Positions 31,466 to 34,830 of a stretch of DNA of 34,830 nt are shown here, piece after piece (positions within the stretch are counted from its first letter, which is position 1; every line of letters starts with the position of its first letter). The DNA is taken from contig JBNMKN010000004.1 of assembly GCA_050874365.1 (NCBI GenBank), positions 1-34,830 of the forward strand, given 5' to 3'. The stretch comes from Eshraghiella sp050874365 (GTDB lineage Bacteria > Bacillota > Clostridia > Lachnospirales > Lachnospiraceae). The notes below the pieces were generated by a model. The model was not told the origin of the DNA, did not search any database, and saw only the letters and a list, made by a program, of their open reading frames with translations. Position numbers and translations under genes: made by a program.

Positions 31466-32791
31466 ATGAAAAAAAAGAGAATATTGACGATTGCAGGTGT
31501 TGCGGCTTTTTTGGTTGCGGCGATTACTGTGATTATTGTTTTGCTGAATGTCGGAAGAAAGAGCAGTGATTCCTCAAAGACCGATATAGCTGTAGGGGAT
31601 ACGACTACAGGAGGATATGTTTACGCTACTACGGATGTAACCACATCTGACAGATTTAATGAGACAATGACTACAGAGAACGGAAGTGCATCTCCCGCTG
31701 ACGTGGGAGATATTACAAGTGATGACGATGATTTTGAGACCGTTCCGGAACCGGTTACGACAACAGCAGGAGGAGATAAGATAACCTCCCACCCTGATAA
31801 CAATACCACAGATAACACAACGGAAAGCACAACTGCAACAGAATCGGAACAGCCAACAGCAGCGGAGTCCTCTGTGGAGAATAACATTACACAGTTCTCC
31901 TTTGTTAAGTATGATATAGCAGGTATGCCTGATACATACAACTGGACGGATTACCTTCTGCGACAGGGCTATAAGCGTGTAGATAATCGGACTGAGCTTA
32001 CAGATTATGCACAGTCTGTTTTAGATAAAATAACTGAGACCAAGGGTGTCAGGTATATACTTGCACCAAGAGGAATATTTGATGATATGATAAGCGAGAA
32101 TCCATCCGACGCCCATTTATATGAGCTTTTCGGTATGGATTATCAGACCTATATGTGTAAAGGCGTTGCCATATTCCGTATGCGTAAGGTACAGGATGTG
32201 GTGAATCGTGTGACCGATAAGTCCGTGTACGCTATTTACTATTATTCTTATGAGGACTACGCCATGATGGCGGAGGTTGAGAATAAGATTAAGGAAATAG
32301 TTGCTGGATTCACAGGCAGCGATTTTGACAAGATTAAGGCAGCACATGACTACCTTTGCTTTAACGTGGAATACAAGGAATCGACGGACGGATATGTTTC
32401 CCATACCGCCTACGGCGCATTGATTAACGGACAGAGCGTCTGCGAGGGTTATGCCAAGGCATATAAGCTTATGCTTAACGCAATGGATATTCCTTGTGAC
32501 ATGGTTGTGAATACCACCCACGGATGGAACGAAGTATTTTACGAAAATGAATGGTATATGGTTGATGTAACCAATGACGATACAAGTTCCTCATATTGCT
32601 ATTTTATGTTAGGCAGCGATGTGATGTTAAGCAGGACGGATAAGTATGTGGAATCGGTACTGTTTGATGAAGAGAAGTCCGGCTGCATATCGTATTATAA
32701 TTACATTGACGGAATGAACAGCTCGGTTAATAAACTGGCAGAGTTTACATATAACAGCATACAAAGAGTAACAGACAAAATCCCACAGTAA
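31466..32791 (+). CDS. Surface-anchored transglutaminase-like protein
   Basis: 441 aa. An N-terminal membrane helix (about residues 6-28, ILTIAGVAAFLVAAITVIIVL) is followed by a Thr/Ser/Asp-rich, low-complexity linker (about 32-140) that probably spans the wall. The C-terminal domain is a transglutaminase/protease-like fold with the triad Cys326 in GQSVCEGYAKAY, His352 in THGWNEV and Asp367 in YMVDVTNDD. In bacteria such domains are usually thiol peptidases or amidases acting at the cell wall, more than protein cross-linkers. No signal cleavage site is obvious. Monocistronic, with a terminator overlapping its stop codon. Confidence 0.9.
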   Translation: MKKKRILTIAGVAAFLVAAITVIIVLLNVGRKSSDSSKTDIAVGDTTTGGYVYATTDVTTSDRFNETMTTENGSASPADVGDITSDDDDFETVPEPVTTTAGGDKITSHPDNNTTDNTTESTTATESEQPTAAESSVENNITQFSFVKYDIAGMPDTYNWTDYLLRQGYKRVDNRTELTDYAQSVLDKITETKGVRYILAPRGIFDDMISENPSDAHLYELFGMDYQTYMCKGVAIFRMRKVQDVVNRVTDKSVYAIYYYSYEDYAMMAEVENKIKEIVAGFTGSDFDKIKAAHDYLCFNVEYKESTDGYVSHTAYGALINGQSVCEGYAKAYKLMLNAMDIPCDMVVNTTHGWNEVFYENEWYMVDVTNDDTSSSYCYFMLGSDVMLSRTDKYVESVLFDEEKSGCISYYNYIDGMNSSVNKLAEFTYNSIQRVTDKIPQ

Positions 32792-32803
32792 TGTGGGATT
32801 TTA
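32777..32803 (+). terminator. Intrinsic terminator of the transglutaminase-like gene
   Basis: AAAATCCCACA (32777-32787) pairs perfectly with TGTGGGATTTT (32792-32802) around GTAA; the T-rich 3' arm forms the tail. The loop contains the end of the stop codon. Confidence 0.85.
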
Positions 32804-32842
32804 TAAACGAATTTTGATTAATAGTATTAACAAAGGAAAACA

Positions 32843-33325
32843 ATGAACAATCTGACATTAATAGGATATCTGAAAAAATACATAAAAAGCAACGGATGTG
32901 ACAGCCTTTCAATATCGAGGCTGTCCTCTTATTCTTTAGAATATGATGAATTAATACATCATATAGCATTATATGCGTATCTTACAGATAAGATACATCT
33001 TTGCGGAAAAAATGAAGCCCTTTATATGGAGTGCATGAGAATTAAAAATAATGAGAACTATTTAAAGGACTACAAAGAATATGCGGAAATTTATGACGCA
33101 TATAAAGAAGAGACCAAAGAATTCAAAAAAGAAGATGAATTCAAGGCAAAGATAAGAAAAAGAATTCTGGAACTCCAGAAAGAAAAATCCATAAGTAATT
33201 ACCGCATATACACGGATCTGGGACTGAACCCCGGCAACGTGAACAGCTTTCTTAAAAACGGCGATTACAGAAAATTAAGTCTTAATATAGTAAGAAGAAT
33301 ATGGAAATATGTAGAAAGGATTTAA
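32843..33325 (+). CDS. Small HTH-like protein preceding an ABC exporter
   Basis: 160 aa. The N-terminal part is helical, with Tyr and charged residues and no known domain. After a Lys/Glu-rich stretch (about residues 85-115, probably a long helix), the C-terminus ISNYRIYTDLGLNPGNVNSFLK followed by SLNIVRRIWKYVE looks like a helix-turn-helix of the phage-repressor/XRE kind. Its stop is 4 bases before the ATG of the ABC exporter gene, so it is co-transcribed and could regulate that exporter. The ribosome site is weak (AAAGGAAAAC). Family assignment is my reading of the pattern, not a firm match. Confidence 0.7.
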   Translation: MNNLTLIGYLKKYIKSNGCDSLSISRLSSYSLEYDELIHHIALYAYLTDKIHLCGKNEALYMECMRIKNNENYLKDYKEYAEIYDAYKEETKEFKKEDEFKAKIRKRILELQKEKSISNYRIYTDLGLNPGNVNSFLKNGDYRKLSLNIVRRIWKYVERI

Positions 33326-33329
33326 AGAA

Positions 33330-34830
33330 ATGATAAAGACTTTATTAAAACACGTAAAGCAGTATAAGGCAGTGTCCATAGCAACACCGTTATTTATGAT
33401 TCTGGAAGCTGCAATGGAAATGACGGTGCCTTATCTTATGGCATCCCTTGTAGATGACGGAATCGAAAAAAGTGATATGAGACACATCCTTATAGTGGGA
33501 GGTATTATGTTCCTTGCCGCACTTGTAGGACTTTTTGCAGGTCTTATGGGCGGTAAATACGGAGCCAAAGCCTCTACGGGATTTGCCAAAAATCTGAGGG
33601 AGGGAATGTACAACAACATACAGACATTCTCTTTTTCCAATATTGACAAATTCAGTACGGCAGGTCTTGTAACAAGACTTACCACGGATGTAACCAATGT
33701 GCAGAACTCATATCAGATGATTTTGAGAATGTGTATGAGAGCACCTGCGAGTCTGATTTTTGCCATGATAATTTCTTTTACAATCAATGCAAAGATGGCA
33801 AGCATATTTCTGATTGCGGTTATAATTCTCGGCGGAATACTTACGATTCTTATGTTAAAAGCCAACAAGTATTTCAAACAGGCGTTTCCTAAGTACGATG
33901 AGCTTAACGAAAGCGTTCAGGAAAACGTATCCGCAATCCGTGTAGTCAAAGCGTATGTCCGTGAGGAGCATGAAGATAAGAAATTTAAGAAAGCCAGCAA
34001 CAACATTTACTCAATGTTTGTAAAAGCGGAAAATGTACTGGTATTCAATAACCCTGCAATGATGGCTGCCATATATACCTGTATGCTTCTCATAAGCTGG
34101 ATTGGCGCAAAACTTATAGTCGGCAGCGGAGAGACGGTACTTACGGTAGGTAACCTTACAAGCCTTATATCTTACTGTATGAACATACTTATAAGCCTTA
34201 TGATGCTTTCCATGGTATTTGTAATGATATCAATGAGTGTGTCAAGTGCAGAACGTATCGCAGAAGTGCTTAACGAAAAGGCAGACATAGTTAATCCTGA
34301 AAAGCCTGTTATGGAGGTAAAAGACGGAAGCATTATTTTTAACCATGTTAATTTCAAATATAAAAAAGACAGCGAAGATATGGTGCTCAGTGACATACAG
34401 CTTGATATAAAGTCAGGTGAGACAATAGGAATTATCGGAGGAACGGGAAGCGCCAAGACGAGCCTTGTCAATCTTATAAGCAGGCTTTATGATGTAACGG
34501 ACGGAAGCATAGAAGTTGGCGGCGTTGATGTCAGAAACTATGACCTTGAAACACTCCGTAACCAGGTAAGTGTTGTTTTACAGAAAAATGTCCTTTTCTC
34601 AGGAACAATTTTTGAAAATTTAAGATGGGGCAACAAAGAGGCAACGGACGAGGAATGTATCAATGCATGTAAGCTTGCCTGTGCCGATGAATTTATCGAA
34701 AAATTCCCTGACGGTTATAATACATATATCGAGCAGGGCGGTACCAACGTATCAGGCGGTCAGAGACAGAGACTTTGTATTGCGAGAGCCTTACTTAAAA
34801 AACCTAAGATTCTTATTCTTGATGACAGTA
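33330..34830 (+). CDS. ABC exporter subunit with fused membrane and ATPase domains, 3' end cut by the window
   Basis: About 500 residues are present, and the gene runs off the window just after Walker B. An ABC type-I exporter membrane domain (helices from about residue 15, first motif VPYLMASLVDDGI) is followed by the nucleotide-binding domain: Walker A GGTGSAKTS (residues 370-378, Ala375 in place of the usual Gly before Lys), Q-loop VVLQKNVLFSGTI, signature VSGGQRQRLCIARAL, and Walker B ILILDDS, where the catalytic Glu position is Asp. An altered catalytic carboxylate marks the degenerate half of heterodimeric exporters (TM287/288, BmrCD type), so a second subunit gene is expected just beyond the window. 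It is preceded by a coupled HTH-like gene; the ribosome site is AGAAAGGA. Confidence 0.93.
   Translation, partial: MIKTLLKHVKQYKAVSIATPLFMILEAAMEMTVPYLMASLVDDGIEKSDMRHILIVGGIMFLAALVGLFAGLMGGKYGAKASTGFAKNLREGMYNNIQTFSFSNIDKFSTAGLVTRLTTDVTNVQNSYQMILRMCMRAPASLIFAMIISFTINAKMASIFLIAVIILGGILTILMLKANKYFKQAFPKYDELNESVQENVSAIRVVKAYVREEHEDKKFKKASNNIYSMFVKAENVLVFNNPAMMAAIYTCMLLISWIGAKLIVGSGETVLTVGNLTSLISYCMNILISLMMLSMVFVMISMSVSSAERIAEVLNEKADIVNPEKPVMEVKDGSIIFNHVNFKYKKDSEDMVLSDIQLDIKSGETIGIIGGTGSAKTSLVNLISRLYDVTDGSIEVGGVDVRNYDLETLRNQVSVVLQKNVLFSGTIFENLRWGNKEATDEECINACKLACADEFIEKFPDGYNTYIEQGGTNVSGGQRQRLCIARALLKKPKILILDDS

Overview
The window looks like a chromosomal segment of a low-GC Gram-positive anaerobe, most likely a Lachnospiraceae-type Clostridium relative. 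This placement is inference from gene content and style: a T-box leader, strong AGGAGG-type ribosome binding sites, AT-rich codon use, GatCAB-dependent aminoacylation, and many FtsX-type ABC systems. There is no phage, plasmid, insertion sequence or CRISPR array. Most of the window is core metabolism interrupted by small accessory modules.

Layout. 1-6115: a promoter and T-box leader, then aspS-gatC-gatA-gatB, which makes Asn-tRNA(Asn) by transamidation and possibly Gln-tRNA(Gln), followed by a DUF308 membrane protein and a terminator. 6160-8764: a heavy-metal efflux operon made of a perfect 13-bp operator, an ArsR/SmtB repressor with two intact metal sites, a free-standing HMA metallochaperone and a ZntA/CadA-type P1B ATPase. 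8772-11824: an ABC ATPase/FtsX permease pair behind a small palindrome. 11842-15771: a visibly more AT-rich second ABC cassette (leader with terminator hairpin, membrane-anchored protein, ATPase, permease). Its permease is frame-disrupted near the C-terminus, exactly at a TTTAAAT slippery heptamer. 15765-16103: a PilZ protein on the minus strand. 16199-21583: purC-purF-purB, and purA on its own promoter. 21637-22185: a non-coding tandem array with a 63-bp period. 22218-26890: small membrane proteins, a SEC-C protein, and a MATE exporter coupled to a cytidylate-kinase-like protein and a glycerol-1-phosphate-dehydrogenase-like protein. 26904-31315: a DUF5050 protein (minus), pheA and a DUF815 AAA+ ATPase (plus), and a PHP phosphoesterase (minus). 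31365-34830: a transglutaminase-like surface protein, a small HTH-like protein, and the first subunit of a (probably heterodimeric) ABC exporter cut by the window end.

Most notable points. (1) The 63-bp array between purA and the 3' end of a minus-strand gene: eight near-complete units, each framed by GGTAGA/TCTACC arms that can pair within or between units. It is not a coding repeat because 62-bp steps break the frame. (2) The T-box specifier region reads GGAAC, giving overlapping Glu (GAA) and Asn (AAC) codons, in front of a transamidation operon whose AspRS carries a His typical of the non-discriminating type. (3) The ABC permease frameshift. I did not find an obviously new multi-gene system; the repeat array is the best candidate for something undescribed.
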